Source: Ziziphus jujuba (taxonomy: Eukaryota; Streptophyta; Magnoliopsida; Rosales; Rhamnaceae). Taken from it: 64,000 nucleotides of DNA. The position numbers were made by a program, and so were the translations under genes. Positions 25,222 through 36,665 of this stretch are shown piece after piece. The notes under the pieces were generated by a model. It saw only the letters and a program-made list of their open reading frames with translations. It searched no databases and was not told the origin of the DNA. The stretch spans positions 810,001 through 874,000 of the forward strand of contig NC_083383.1 of the NCBI RefSeq assembly GCF_031755915.1, in the 5' to 3' direction. How positions within the stretch are numbered: the first letter of the stretch is position 1; each line of letters begins with the position of its first letter.

Positions 25222-27892
25222 CTAGGCTAATTTCCTCGCTCTCTTCAAGAGAAAACGCAAGGAAAAGAACCCAAGAGCAAAAGTCTGCCAAAACCATCCT
25301 CTTGAATTAGCCGGATCCACCCTTTTAGCCAGGTGCCATGCATATGCAGCCTCCCCAATATGAGCTGCCACAGATAGAAGGAACACCATCCTCATTATCC
25401 ACATTGACCTGAAGATGAAAAGGCTAAATCCTCTCAAGAGTGGCACAGGTCCTATGTCTGGTAAATAAGCTGCACAAAATAATGTAGTCATTCCGATCAC
25501 ACAAAATAGCCATGCGTAAATGGTTGGTCCATCCATGCTTTTCTTTTTCTTCTCTTGCCAATATGAGATTGTTGCTGCCATGCCTTCCCGAGGAGTTACC
25601 ATTGGAATGTAACCAAGTTCCTCCTTAGCTTTAAGGAAGGAGAAATAATGGGTGATACCAACCTGTGAATAACAACATTATTAATTCAGTAACTGCTGAA
25701 AGTTCTAAATTTGCAAAAAGAAAAGATCTGACTCGCCATCCAACAGTTTCTCAGAATGGATGGCACCACATTCTTCCCCTCCCCCCATCCCACTACTTCT
25801 TCCCGATTTCATTTGTGGCACTAAGCATGTATAACCCAGAGTACCTTGAGGTTGCATGTGAGACAGAGAGATATTAAACAAACCTTGTATACTTCTGCAG
25901 GAAGGATCAAGGGCTGAGGAAGCCACCATTTATTCAACCATGGATATAACATCGTATAGATTGCCCAGAAAATCCTGCCCAAAAGAAGAGCATGTTGGAC
26001 AGCTAAGGAAGTTTTAGGTAGGTCATAACCCAGGCTTCTAAGTAGAGGCCGGACGAACTCGAAAGTGTTGATGGGAGAGCCTGAAAAAAAAAACGAAAAA
26101 GAGAAAAAAAAGAAGTAGGACACTTTAAAACTTTTAAATCCCAATTTATTATTATTATTCTTTTTTTTGCTGACAACGTATAAACTCAAGTTTCATTTTA
26201 ATCAATTATGTGCCTTCAATCAACAATAGTCCTGGACCACAAATTTAAAAGAGGGAGGAATTAGAAGAGTTATGAAAGTGGTTCATTGTTACCATCAGAT
26301 ACAAAATATGGCTGGCCAGCAGCTATTGGATGTCTCCCCTTCCCAGGTATGTCATCTAAAAGTCCCATGCTCGCCAATATTAATGCGAGTACCAGGTTAT
26401 CAACATATATCCAGTCAGTTTTCACACTTGGATCCCCAATTTTAAATGGCAGTAGGCCCAACTTTGCCAGGAAAACTATACGCGGGAGGTGCCTTTCTTC
26501 ACCAGGTCCATAAATAGCTGCCGGACGAACTGCACAGGTATAAAGAAATTTCCCATTCTTCTTCCTATCAAGCATGGAGACAACCAAATACTTAAAATGC
26601 AAGTACAGTGGGAAAATCCAGTCAATATCAATATCAAGCACGTTAATGCTATAAATGATGAGAGGTCTAGACGGTTTCAGTTCCCAGTATCAATATGGTA
26701 AAACAAAATACCAAACCACAAAGTCCACAACCACAACTGCAAATTACTTACAAGGACAGCAGAAGTAATCTCACAATCGAATCACTTACTTCAAGGGACG
26801 ACCATTGCTCTTTAGAACCAACTGCTCAGCAATGGATTTACCACGTCCATATGGATCAACATGGTCATCCATTGGAAGATAAGGCAAGGTCTCGTTTCCA
26901 TTCACGATCTCTTTCCCACCGAATACAACATTGTACGTGCTAACATAAACAAGTCTTTGTACCCCATACTCAAGGCAAGCATCTATGATATGGCAGGTTC
27001 CATTTATGTTTATCTCATCCACACGGCCAATTTGCAGCATTTCTTTTCCAGACATGCCGAATGAAGCAATGTGGAAAACACAATCCGCACCGCGGACAGC
27101 CCTTTCAACATCCTTCTTTTGGACAATATCACCTATCATTATTTCAATTTGGGTCAAGTCGAAGAAAAGCATATAACCAACCAGGACCCAAAAAGAAGGG
27201 ATTCAAAGCATGCCTGTACTACTAATGTAAGATCCATGCTGAGCAAAACACCAAAAAGAGTTACAAATTAGCATTTTTTCCTACCCGAGGACAGGATAAT
27301 AGCAACTACTCTTTAAAGCATCCAAATAAATTAATTCATGCATTGTAGTTTCAGTGCAAACAACTCGTTATTTTCCACCATGTAAACAAAAAGAAACAAT
27401 TTTCTTTTTACTGTTTTTCTTTCAGAAAGAAATGGTATCCTGTAGTTTTTTTAACAAGTTAGAGATAGAAATTTGGAGGGAGTTTGACAAAAAGCCATGG
27501 CTAATTTGCTAAAAAGAAAAAGTAAAGAGTGACTGTAAGACCGATTGACCAAAAGAAGAAGAAGAAACGTAACCCTAAAGGTAAAGGGTGAAACTTGATG
27601 AATATCAAATCCCTAATCCCAATGATGGACCTCCAAATTGCAGCAGCAATGTCAAAATATGCAAACTGAAGACGGATGTGATCTGATATCGGAGAAACGC
27701 ACCTTGGATGCAGTGGACTCCATGTTTGTGGAGATCGTTGGACCAAGGCGAGGTGGATCGAAGGTCAAGGGCTTTGACCGAGCGAGCACCTCTTCGGACA
27801 AGCTCCAAGCACAGAGCCCAACCCACAAATCCCAACCCACCGCTGACGACGAACGTGTTGCCCTCTATGCCTTCGTTCTCGCTTAAGTGCAT
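25222..27892 (-). CDS. SDR42E-type 3beta-hydroxysteroid dehydrogenase-like membrane protein, 5 exons
   Basis: Exons in transcript order: 27892-27703, 27132-26790, 26564-26293, 26080-25884, 25662-25222, giving 480 aa. The Rossmann motif GGLGFVG lies near residues 18-24 and the catalytic YxxxK is YGRGK (Tyr158, Lys162). Other family blocks are VSTYNVVFGG, RPAAIYGPGE and KTDWIYVDNLV. The last exon carries several hydrophobic segments (IYAWLFCVIGMTTLF; MRMVFLLSVAAHIGEAAYAW; FFSLRFLL), so the protein is anchored in a membrane, probably ER, by its C-terminus. It ends in a basic Lys/Arg-rich stretch. It belongs to the 3beta-HSD/sterol dehydrogenase group and matches At2g33630; substrate unknown. I chose Met at 27892 (MHLSENEG) over an upstream in-frame Met at 27943, because the extra N-terminus is a lysine/glutamate repeat read from a leader microsatellite. 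Confidence 0.9.
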
Positions 27893-29302
27893 TTTTTCTT
27901 TTTCTTTTTCTTTTTTTTTCCCCTCTTTATTTCTTCTTTTCAAATTTTCTTACTGCCTCTGCATTTATTCTTCAATTCTCCATCTTCTATTATAGATTCT
28001 TGGCCTCGCACCCATCATATAAATATTTTTTTTCTAAAAACTGTGGAAATGAAAATAAATATTACACGTTTTCTTTCTTTATAATCTGTTTTGGTGCCTG
28101 CAGGCCATGTGCCAAGTCAGACCTAATATATCTTGTGCACTTCATTTTATCTTTTATACGTTGTTGTTAAGAATTAAATTGCATGCTCTTTCATCCATGT
28201 TTAGTTAGTAGCAGCCCTTGATCTTTTTCCATGCTCATCCTTCACTTAGAGCTTCCAAATCTAATCCAAGAGCTTCCAAGTCAAGTCCACAACTTCCAAA
28301 GCGCTACTCGGGCTAAACATAAACAACACTCTATCTATGCGCTTTCTTGAATGAGATTAGAACTTTTTTTTGTAAGTGTATCTTAAAGTGGGCTTTAGTT
28401 TATCATGTTTGTGGGGTTAAATTGTATTGCTTTTGAGTAATTAAACAATTTGAATTTTCTCATCCATCAGCGCCTTCATAATGTTTTCACCATTCTTAGA
28501 GTGACATCAATATTGTTGCATCCTTTCAATGAATATTTAAATTAATTATAAGTCATATTTCGTTCATTTGATTTTTTTTCAATTTTGTTTTAATTGTATT
28601 TTATATTTAAAAAATATTCGTTGAGATCTTTTCTCCATATTCATAAAGATTGTTTGTAAAAAGTACAATATAAAGTACAAAATGAAAACATACGGAGTAA
28701 TATTGACTTTTAATTTTTTTTTATATTTATCAAAAATAAATTTATTTGTAAATTTTTATTAATTAATTTTAATATTGTAAGACCAAACAATGTTAAAAAT
28801 TGAAAAATATAATTTAGACAATTTATAGATAAAAATTAACAAACATATATTTTTTAATATATATAGAAAGTTAAAGGTTTCTAAAAAAACGTGAGATCTA
28901 ACTAAATATAAAGGCAAAATCAGAAGGTCAAAATGGAGTTTTCCTTTACTTTATTTTTCGCCCTTAAATATATGACCAATTGTTATCTCAATGCACAGAT
29001 TTCTTGTTAAATAAAATAAGAGTAAAATGTTAAGAATTTGTGGTCATGCATACTAATATGTACTAGATAAAAAGGTAACCATGGCAAAGACATCAATTTG
29101 GGTCCCCCAAAAAAAAAAAAAAAAAAAAAAGAAAGGTAGGTTTTGGAATTTGGATATTTTGCCTTGTGCCGCCTATAAAAATAAAATAAATAAGTCATTC
29201 ATCATGACAAAAGAAAAAGATACTTGCATGTCATGATCATTAATCTATGATTGGAAATTTTGGAACCCATAGAAGGAGAATCTAGATTATGAAGTTTCAC
29301 AT

Positions 29303-29343
<41 letters not shown>

Positions 29344-29605
29344 ATCTCTATTATCAATTATATCATCCATTCAGATTCTTTGAGTCAAAGAAGAGAAGTT
29401 GGCAAAAGCTGCAAAAACTTAGATCCTTTTGTTTCACTCTATGTATCATCAATTCAATTTAACATGTGGCAATTCCTTTTGTAAAAGAAAAGGGGAAAAG
29501 GGGCATTAAAAAATAAAAATATATCAAAAAAATAATAATAATATGGAAAATCACAAACACACAAGGGACAGGGATAAGGGTTGAGGGGTTGAGTTAAAGA
29601 AACTT
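27893..29605. other. Intergenic region between the SDR42E-like and HMA genes
   Basis: The first 60 bases are the T-rich (A/G-rich on the transcript) leader of the SDR gene. The rest is AT-rich without a supportable gene. It includes an A-run at 29109-29130 and a (TA)n tract at about 29304-29338. Confidence 0.5.
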
Positions 29606-29856
29606 CTAGAAGAAGTTGTTGAAGTTGCTGAATCTCAAGCTTCCATAACTGGCACTGGCATAAGCATGGAGGAGCTCGTTTTGGGCAGACCAGAAATCAG
29701 CTTTCAAACCCCCTCTTCTTATTGCTTTCAGTATTTTGTTCCTGTGGGCATAACCTGTTACCACTACTTTCTGACTGTTTGCATCCACTTCCACTTTTTC
29801 TATCCCTGTTTTAATAATATTTAAAAAATTAATAATAATAAACACAGAAAACAAAG

Positions 29857-29897
<41 letters not shown>

Positions 29898-30318
29898 ATA
29901 TTTATATTGCTTCGCAGCTGGTTGGAAGAAAGATACAGAATCAATAAAGAGCACAAAACAAACCTTTTAATTTTGATAGGCATTTCCTGAGCCTCTTCTC
30001 ATGTATACCAACCATCTCCACCTTCAATTCAACACTCTGCAACCACAAAGTTAATGGACATCTATATAAGATAAGAAAGGTAATGTTATGTTATTTGATG
30101 ATTTTTTGTTGGGAATGGGGAATGGAACAGATGCAGATCAATCAATGCCTCTTGATCTCATCATGAATCAAGGCAACTTTAATCAGTTTCCCATGAAACA
30201 AACAATAGAACTAAAAATTCCCCTTAATAATTAAGAAAATTGAAGCTACTGTATGCTGAAGACAAATATCTTAGGGAATGGATTTGCGAAAAGAATTAAA
30301 AGAAATAGTTACCTCCAT
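29606..30318 (-). CDS. Small HMA-fold protein without the metal-binding CxxC, 3 coding exons
   Basis: Exons in transcript order: 30318-30313 (ATG GAG only), 30036-29964, 29805-29606, giving 92 aa. The product reads as a ferredoxin-like heavy-metal-associated (ATX1/HIPP) domain: SVELKVEMVG, a helix KRLRKCLSKLKGIEKVEVD, then SQKVVVTGYAHRNKILKAIRR. In copper chaperones and HIPPs the first loop carries MxCxxC; here it is MVGIHEKR, with neither cysteine, so canonical metal binding is unlikely. The C-terminus ends SLRFSNFNNFF and lacks a CaaX prenylation box, so it is not a typical isoprenylated HIPP. The six-base first coding exon rests on canonical splice sites (GAG/gtaact and ttgcag/AGT) and correct phase. 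A TATA-like element lies at 30493-30500. Partner and role are unknown. Confidence 0.8.
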
Positions 30319-30492
30319 ATATATATATATATGTATGTATGTATGTATGCAACAAGTCTAGACTGGAAATTAGTGATGAGTGATTGATGTAGAAAATATT
30401 AGAACAAGAGGAAGAAAGTGAAAGAAAGAGTGGATTCGAAACAATCAAAGGAGCGGAATTATGGATGAAACAGGTCGGGAATGTCAGGCGGC

Positions 30493-30500
30493 TATATATA
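30493..30500 (-). promoter_or_regulatory. Putative TATA box of the HMA gene
   Basis: The sequence tatatata lies 175 bases upstream of the HMA start codon, in an otherwise GC-balanced stretch (ggcggctatatataagagagg). The element is palindromic, so orientation is inferred only from the neighbouring gene. Confidence 0.4.
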
Positions 30501-30728
30501 AGAGAGGGAACATCCTAGAAAAGATGGAATAAACAGTAAAGTGGGGTCTTGGTTTTTGGGTCTAGGTAGACTGGTAATAGAACGAGGCAAAATTGTCTGC
30601 TTTGCTTTGCCCCCCCCCCACCCCTTTTTTTTTGGTTCAAAGGGAAAGGTAAAGGAATATTTATTTAATAAACATATATGGCAAAACCAGATAAGAAGAA
30701 GGAAAACGGTTAGGACTTCTTTAGTAGA

Positions 30729-30787
<59 letters not shown>
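30729..30787. repeat. (GA)n microsatellite
   Basis: An almost pure GA dinucleotide run of about 55-60 bases, preceded by agaagagaa. It lies upstream of the HMA gene and would be a polymorphic marker. GA-repeat binding BBR/BPC factors recognise such tracts in plants, but a function here is only a possibility. Confidence 0.9.
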
Positions 30788-30789
<2 letters not shown>

Positions 30790-31335
30790 TCAAGGCTTGC
30801 TTGGTGTGTTGAAGCTAGCACTTTGAAATGATTGGGTTTGACGAGTCCAACTTGGCTTTTTTCACGATCTGATCGGGGGGATCTTTGGGTTGGGAGCAAC
30901 AGCAATTAACATATTATTACACTTGGGCCACTCTCGTCTCTCTCGAAAGGGAACATATCTATAAGGAAAAGACTACAAGTACAATCGACAATTAACTTCA
31001 TACTTAAACAGGAAGCATTATTTGCTGATCATAGATCATCTCATCTCAACCGTCCATATATATATGTCGCCATAGCCAACAAGTAACAATTTTGTAAAAC
31101 CAATGATCCATTTCTTCATGGATATTCAACCTGCAGAAACGTGGCATGCTTATACGATTTCTTGGGTTATTAAAGTTGTTGTGTCACAGTCACCATGCAT
31201 AGTGGTCGTCCATATTGCAAGCAAAAGAGTGCAAAAAGAAAAAGAGAATAAAAACTTAAAATGAAGTCGACCAAATAAAAACTACATCAGCAAGTTTGGT
31301 ATTTTCTTTTTGTGCGCCCTGCGGTTTGCTTGGCC

Positions 31336-31383
31336 CATATAATATTGGATACAAGATACCATATAATATTGGATACAAGATAC
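31336..31383. repeat. Exact 24-bp tandem duplication
   Basis: Two identical copies of a 24-bp unit (starting catataatattggatacaa), 31336-31359 and 31360-31383, adjoin without spacer. Identity of the copies implies a recent event. Confidence 0.9.
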
Positions 31384-31540
31384 TACCAGCCTCCAACATA
31401 CATATATATATATAAATACCGATGGTAATTAATTAATTAGGTCCGCTTGTTTGTGCTCTTGTTACTGCGTACCAGATTTATTACAATGATCATGAAAAAA
31501 TCATTTTGGTTTTCAAAAAATATAACATGAAGAAATAGGG

Positions 31541-31640
31541 TGGGCTGGCACAGTTGGCTAGCGTGTGGGTGCCATAGCCTCTGAGTGAATAGTGATCATG
31601 TGGCGCTGAGAGAGAGAGTTGGAGCCTCTCTCGCCCCATA
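31541..31640 (+). mobile_element. Possible tRNA-derived SINE remnant
   Basis: The segment contains tggcacagttggctagcg (31546-31563), which resembles an RNA polymerase III A box. About 60 bases later comes gagttggagcct (31616-31627), a degraded match to the B box ggttcgaancc. Plant SINEs and tRNA-like repeats often start with gtggcncagttggctag-type sequence. I see no poly(A) or poly(T) tail nor target duplications, so this is tentative. Confidence 0.3.
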
Positions 31641-32871
31641 AATTTGTACAGTGTGTGATCCATATCCATGGGTACCCAAAGAAAACGGGTCAGTGGAGCC
31701 GACAATGATTCGATTCGATCCCAGATGCTTGGGGATCAGCAGCAGGAATGGAGGACGAAGAATTTGCTTTTAACCAACCAGATTCAGCATCTCGAATTTT
31801 CACACTGAAACATGTCATTTTCTCGAGAATCTCGCATCATTGGACTTTGGACATTCCTCTCTGCTTTTTGAACCGTTTTAGCGGTTTCTTCACCTTCCCA
31901 AGTGACTGTCTCTGTTTCGTTTCTAATAACGTATATAAAATTAGTTTATGGTTTTTAAGAAAGTGAAGTCTGCAAGGAGTCTGGGTACGCGAAACAAAAA
32001 GAAAAAGATGTGTTTGATTCCTCGTAAATCCTAATCCTCCCGCTAATTGCCCTTTGGTCTATAGGATTTTGGCTGCAATTACTCCATCAAAGAAGAATGA
32101 TTACTTTTGTGTAGCACTTTTACTCGCATGCCAAAGTCATTAACACGTAGTTTATATGTTTTATTTATGTGAAAGGTTACTACAATCACCACAAATTCCA
32201 TGAAAACTGGAGCGGTTTGATCACTACATCCATGTCCACGAATCAACGACTAATGTTCACTTAAAAATATAAAAAAATAACTCTGCAATCTGCATGAAAT
32301 TTGAATTTTGGAAATCTAATAGAGGGCGCAAGAAAGATCCACTCGGTAATCTCCTTGGTTTTCCTTGGTTAAATCTATATATTAAAAGCAATTTTCTGCT
32401 CATGGTTTAGCTGGCTTTTTGTTATTTTATTATTATTATAATTTTGGTAATATGGCTTTCTTGTTAGCACAAGCAGATTTAACGCAACATATTGGAGAAA
32501 TTCTCCTTTTTTTATTTAATGGAAATAGTGAAAAAAAAATATTCAATACTTTATGCATATACTTGGAAAATGATGTATGGTGCATATATATAATGAGAAT
32601 GCCATATTTTAAAATTCAACACCCATTAGCTTTTGATTTTCAATTTCCTACGTTCCTCATCTTTTTGTCATTTAATAAAATTGATAAGGAAGTTTAATTG
32701 ATTATCCCAAAAATAACCAAATTAATATATTTTTTTTAAATGCCGTTATTTGTAACCACAAATTTATAATTAGAGACATTTAATTTTAATAATTTTTATA
32801 TTAAAATTTTAAAAAATAAACTTTTTAATAATAAATATTTAGATTATCATATGCCAAATATGTTTTATTGA

Positions 32872-32981
32872 TTCTTCTTCTACTTTGAAAGTAAATATAG
32901 TTTAGGGTTTCAAAATAATTTCTCAATTGAGAAATTATTTTGAAACCCTAAACTATATTTACTTTCAAAGTAGAAGAAGAA
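32872..32981. repeat. Perfect 110-bp palindrome
   Basis: Positions 32872-32926 and 32927-32981 are exact reverse complements (55 bp per arm) with no spacer; the centre is ctcaa/ttgag. I checked every base pair in the arms. Each arm contains one tttagggttt (telobox-like) motif and ends in ttcttcttc/gaagaagaa. No terminal target-site duplication is evident (flanks ttga and ccat). A transcript would fold into a fully paired hairpin. Confidence 0.97.
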
Positions 32982-33892
32982 CCATACCCTCCAGTGAAAC
33001 TATCTTCCAATGAAAAAGAAAACAAGAGAGGGAGAATGAATATAGTTTCATTTTGTGTGGGGTAAAAATTGCTATTCACTTTACAGATGGTAATGTAAAA
33101 AAGGAATGTCAAATGGATGAATTATCATGGTTTAAATTTTTTAATAGTTGTATCATTAGATGAGCCTATGAGTATGAAAAGTGACAATTTTAAATTCCCT
33201 TTAGTTTGCTGAATTGGGCATTAATAATATGACATGTAAAGTTTTAAAACACGACTCATTTTCTTGGAATTGTGTACCACATACATGTCCAAATTAGTAC
33301 ACATGTGTCACATTGTATGCTGAATAATTTGACAACTTTCTGATATTCCATAAAATTGTATAATACATGAAACAAGCTTACCATTCTAATAATTCTTTGT
33401 TATATATAATATTTTTACAGTGCCTATTACTGTCCCACAAAGGGCTCTATGGGGAAACCCAAACATCTCCTCCAAGTCCAGAAGGACACACCCGTGCTTT
33501 GACTTGGCAGCCCGTGATTGGGTGTTTACCAAGGGATACGCTGAACCCACAGGTTTCGTACTTGAATGAATCACACAACTCCACCCTCCTCCTGCTTTTC
33601 CACACGGGACTCAGCAACTGATTCGAAATTTGACACTCAACATTGCTCATTGCTCAGTGGTCACCGTAGGGGACCAGAGAAGCGCAATCTTCTGACGGCA
33701 TCGTCTCACCAGCGGCAACACTGAGGGAGTAAGTCAGAATTTTTAGCCAAATACTCCACTTTATAGAGGGTTTGAGTTTTGATTTTTGGATCCTTAGTTG
33801 ATTTTTTTTGGAATTTAGGGATTATGGTCCGCCCGTTCTTTATTTTTATTTTTAGTTTTTTTGGATCAAAAGGCCCGCCGCCCATTTTAGTG

Positions 33893-34109
33893 TAGGAATA
33901 GGATGGCATAAGAGAACCATGTGTCCAGCCGATCCAAAGCCTTTTCTTTTCTTTTGTTACAAACTTTGAACATTTTCTTTTATATGATTATTGTGCTAGT
34001 ATCTTTTACAGTCCTCTACCATTTTTTACTCTACGAAATTTTCTTGCAAAATTATCATCTTGGTTTTTGGTAGGAAGAGGATGGCATAAGCGAACCATGT
34101 ATCCAACCC
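33893..34109 (+). repeat. Duplicated 38-bp segment in the pseudogene leader
   Basis: The sequence at 33893-33930 (starting taggaataggatggcata) recurs at 34071-34108 with about four mismatches, 178 bases apart. Both lie in the probable leader intron of the IDM3-like pseudogene. The sequence between them is not obviously duplicated. Confidence 0.75.
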
Positions 34110-34341
34110 AGTTGGCTATCGTTAATGCTTATCTGAGTTGAGTTTAGAACTACTTTCCTTACAAGTTTTAGAACTACTTTGATTACAAGTTCCTCTGAGA
34201 ATCTAACCATGATTTGTTTGATAAATTACTCGTGTGTGTTTGTTTGTTTACATAATTTTCCCTTTTGTGGTTGATTTAGTTTACCTTTTGTGATTCTGTA
34301 GGGTTCAATTATTCTTTAAAGAATAGGCTACAAGATCGAGC

Positions 34342-35249
34342 ATGAAGTTGCAACATAAAAATGACAGTCCTAGAGGTTCAGTTAAACCGTCATTTGATTA
34401 CCAGCACTTTTTGCTTAACTTCATCATGGGAACTTATTTAGGTCCTGATATCAAGTCTGATAACCCTTAATACTCGCTATTTCAAAGACTAGCTGAAGGT
34501 TCATCCTCATATGTATTGAGTGACTTGGGCCCATCGTACGTTAGTATGTCTCTTTTGGAGAATTTATACTACTATGTCCTGAGAAATGCTCATCCTAGAC
34601 TGCGATTGGGACGAAATATTTTGCATAAGTATCTGAAGGGCAGTCTTAGTTTGCCAAGTAATGGTTGGCAATTCACAAGTTTTTTTGCTCCGAATCTTCA
34701 TGAACAGATATGGTATCATACAAGTTTCAGGATCATTAAAGGAATTGTTTTTATTGGTGATCCCGTTACATCACATATTCAAGAGGATGATTTAGAAAAG
34801 TTCAAATCTTTATCTGGTATGGATAGTTTCAAAATAAATTTAGACGAGCTCTTGTGTCTTGAACATGAATACCAGGATAGCAAAGACAGTGAGCAGGATT
34901 GCATGAATAATGGTGAGGAAATGGTAATTCATCTGTGAGGTTTATCAAAAAATTTAAGAGAAGGCGCCAATGTGACCCCTTGCCAATGCATTTCCTCATG
35001 TTGTTGCTATGTCAAAACATTATAGTGAAGAAGGAGAGTTCCCAAGGACGTACAAGTCGGATGGGCCTGCCATTATGCCTCTTTTGTCTGTTCCAAGTGT
35101 GGAAGAATGTATCTCAGGTGCATCTACAGTTCTGTCTGGGACTGCCAGAAAAGCGGTTGTTGGACCTCCAGTCGGTGTTGTGGATGTTGGAGTTAGTAAA
35201 GTTGCATATTATTTTCGAGTTTCTCTGCCAGGTGTCATGAAGGCCTATC
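34342..35249 (+). pseudogene. IDM3-like alpha-crystallin-domain gene copy, decayed and truncated
   Basis: From the ATG at 34342 the frame reads an N-terminal region typical of the long IDM2/IDM3 (increased DNA methylation) proteins: FLLNFIMGTYLGPDIK, then LLENLYYYVLRNAHPRLRLG. After 34980 it continues in another frame into VLSGTARKAVVGPPVGVVDV and VAYYFRVSLPGV, the start of the alpha-crystallin (HSP20-like) domain. Lesions are an in-frame TAA at 34468-34470 and two frameshifts between about 34924 and 35009. The exon ends at a canonical donor (C/GTATGT, 35250), but the final exon encoding the rest of the domain is missing; LINE sequence follows instead. IDM proteins act in the nuclear complex that guides active DNA demethylation. 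A probable leader exon ends at 33728 (A/GTAAGT), with the acceptor at 34302. Function is lost unless a partial product is made. Confidence 0.78.
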
Positions 35250-35309
35250 GTATGTTTCTCATCTTTCCAGATTTATTTTTTACTTACCCTGCTGATAGAT
35301 GATGTTTAA

Positions 35310-36665
35310 TAATACAGTGATTTTCAGTTCGAGTTGTTGGTGACGGAACTTCTATACGTCTATATAAAGATCCTTGGTTGCCTCGTTCGGGAAGCTCACA
35401 TGTCTTATCACCAAGGTGTCTGGATTCTAATTCCAGTGTAGCATGCTTAATATGGACCTTATTAATTTAATTTTCTCTGATGAGGAAGCTGCTATTATCC
35501 AGAGCATACCAATTGGTGGAGTGGGTTGCTCCGATCGTTTTGCATGGAGATACAGTGAGAATGGTGTGTATACTGTTAAAACAGGGTATTGGGAAGCAAG
35601 AAAACTTGGTATTGGCAGTAAGCTTAGTGGTCCGAGCAATGGACATGTTTTGTGTTGGTGACGCGATATTTGGAGACTTCAAGTGCCCAATAAAGTTAAG
35701 ATGATGCTCTGGCATTATTGTCATGAGGCAATTCCATGTTTAAACTCTTTAGCCTCTAGACATGTTGCTGATAATAGTACCTGTTTTATTTGTGAATCTG
35801 TTACAAAAACAACTTTGCATGCCTTATGGGGTTGTTCGAGAGTGGTTGATTTATGGAAGAAATATGATTTCTATGCTCAGCTAAAAGGGAGACCGTATGA
35901 TTCTTTTGCTGGTTTATGTTACTCTGCCTTTGATCTTTTGTCTAGCTGCCAACGTGAGATTTTTGCATGGACTTGTTGGTGTTTATGGAATAATAGGAAT
36001 GTCTTATTGCATGGAAATTGCGTTCAATCAAATTCTTCCATTTTGGATACAGTAGCTCGTTTAAACTCTGAATATAAAGAAGCACTGGGCAGTTCTGCAG
36101 TTAGTAGATGTGTAAGAGAAAATCTTTGCTGGTCACCTCCACACGGGGATATTTTGAAAATAAATGTAGATGCTTCAGTCAAAGCCTGTAATCAGAAGTT
36201 GGGGATAGAAGTTGTTGTTAGAAATGCTGCTGGTGAACTGATGGGGGCTTTGGCTAAACCCTTCACAGGTTCATAGCCAGTCCTTTATGCAGAGCTTTTG
36301 GCAATTCATGAAGCATTAATTTTCTATTTGGAAGCAGGTTTTACTTGTGGGGAAATTGTTAGTGATTGTCTTCGGACTGTGTTTAGTGAATGAGAGGAGT
36401 ATTGGGCACCAATTGGATCCTTTCTGTTTCTTGGTTGAAAATATACAAGCACTGCTGTCCAATAATAATTCTCTGGTTTGTTCTTTTAATCCAAGAGAAA
36501 CTAATACTATAGCTCATTCTATTGCGAATTATGCTACTGGGTTAAATGTTTTAGAAACCTGGCTTGAAGTAGGCCCACGGTGGCTTATTAGTGCTATCCA
36601 AGCTGATTATTGTACTTCATTTTCCTAATTAATGAAACTATTTTCTTTTATTAAAAAAAATATAT
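35310..36665 (+). mobile_element. 5'-truncated L1-type LINE: zinc-knuckle and RNase H part of ORF2, degraded
   Basis: Recognisable plant non-LTR ORF2 C-terminal pieces occur in order. First GDGTSIRLYKDPWLPR (about 35338-35385). Then the zf-RVT region, with WRYSENGVYTVKTGYWEA, a stop at 35659-35661, NKVKMMLWHYCHEAIPCL and the Cys/His cluster CFICESVTKTTLHALWGC. Last an RNase H-like domain with DILKINVDAS, AELLAIHEA and IVSDC. Frames change near 35440 and about 36390, and stops occur at 35659 and 36274, so it is not autonomous. The reverse transcriptase and ORF1 are absent, the usual result of incomplete target-primed reverse transcription. The 3' end is A-rich (aaaaaaaa at about 36651-36660). 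The insertion sits where the last exon of the IDM3-like copy should be. Confidence 0.85.

Larger units (their letters stand above)
30319..33640. other. Intergenic region with palindrome, SINE-like and simple repeats
   Basis: No supportable protein gene. It contains the HMA gene leader and promoter, a long (GA)n microsatellite, an exact 24-bp tandem duplication, a tRNA-like SINE candidate and a perfect 110-bp palindrome, each listed separately. A less AT-rich segment at 33420-33720 has short overlapping open frames on both strands (for example a + frame containing CFDLAARDWVFTKGYAEP), but I recognise no family. Part of it may be the leader of the IDM3-like pseudogene. Confidence 0.5.

Noticed and set aside
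33367..33650. Overlapping frames on both strands (62-84 codons) with balanced composition
   Set aside because: No recognisable family, no consistent splice context and conflicting strands; possibly part of the pseudogene leader or an old fragment.
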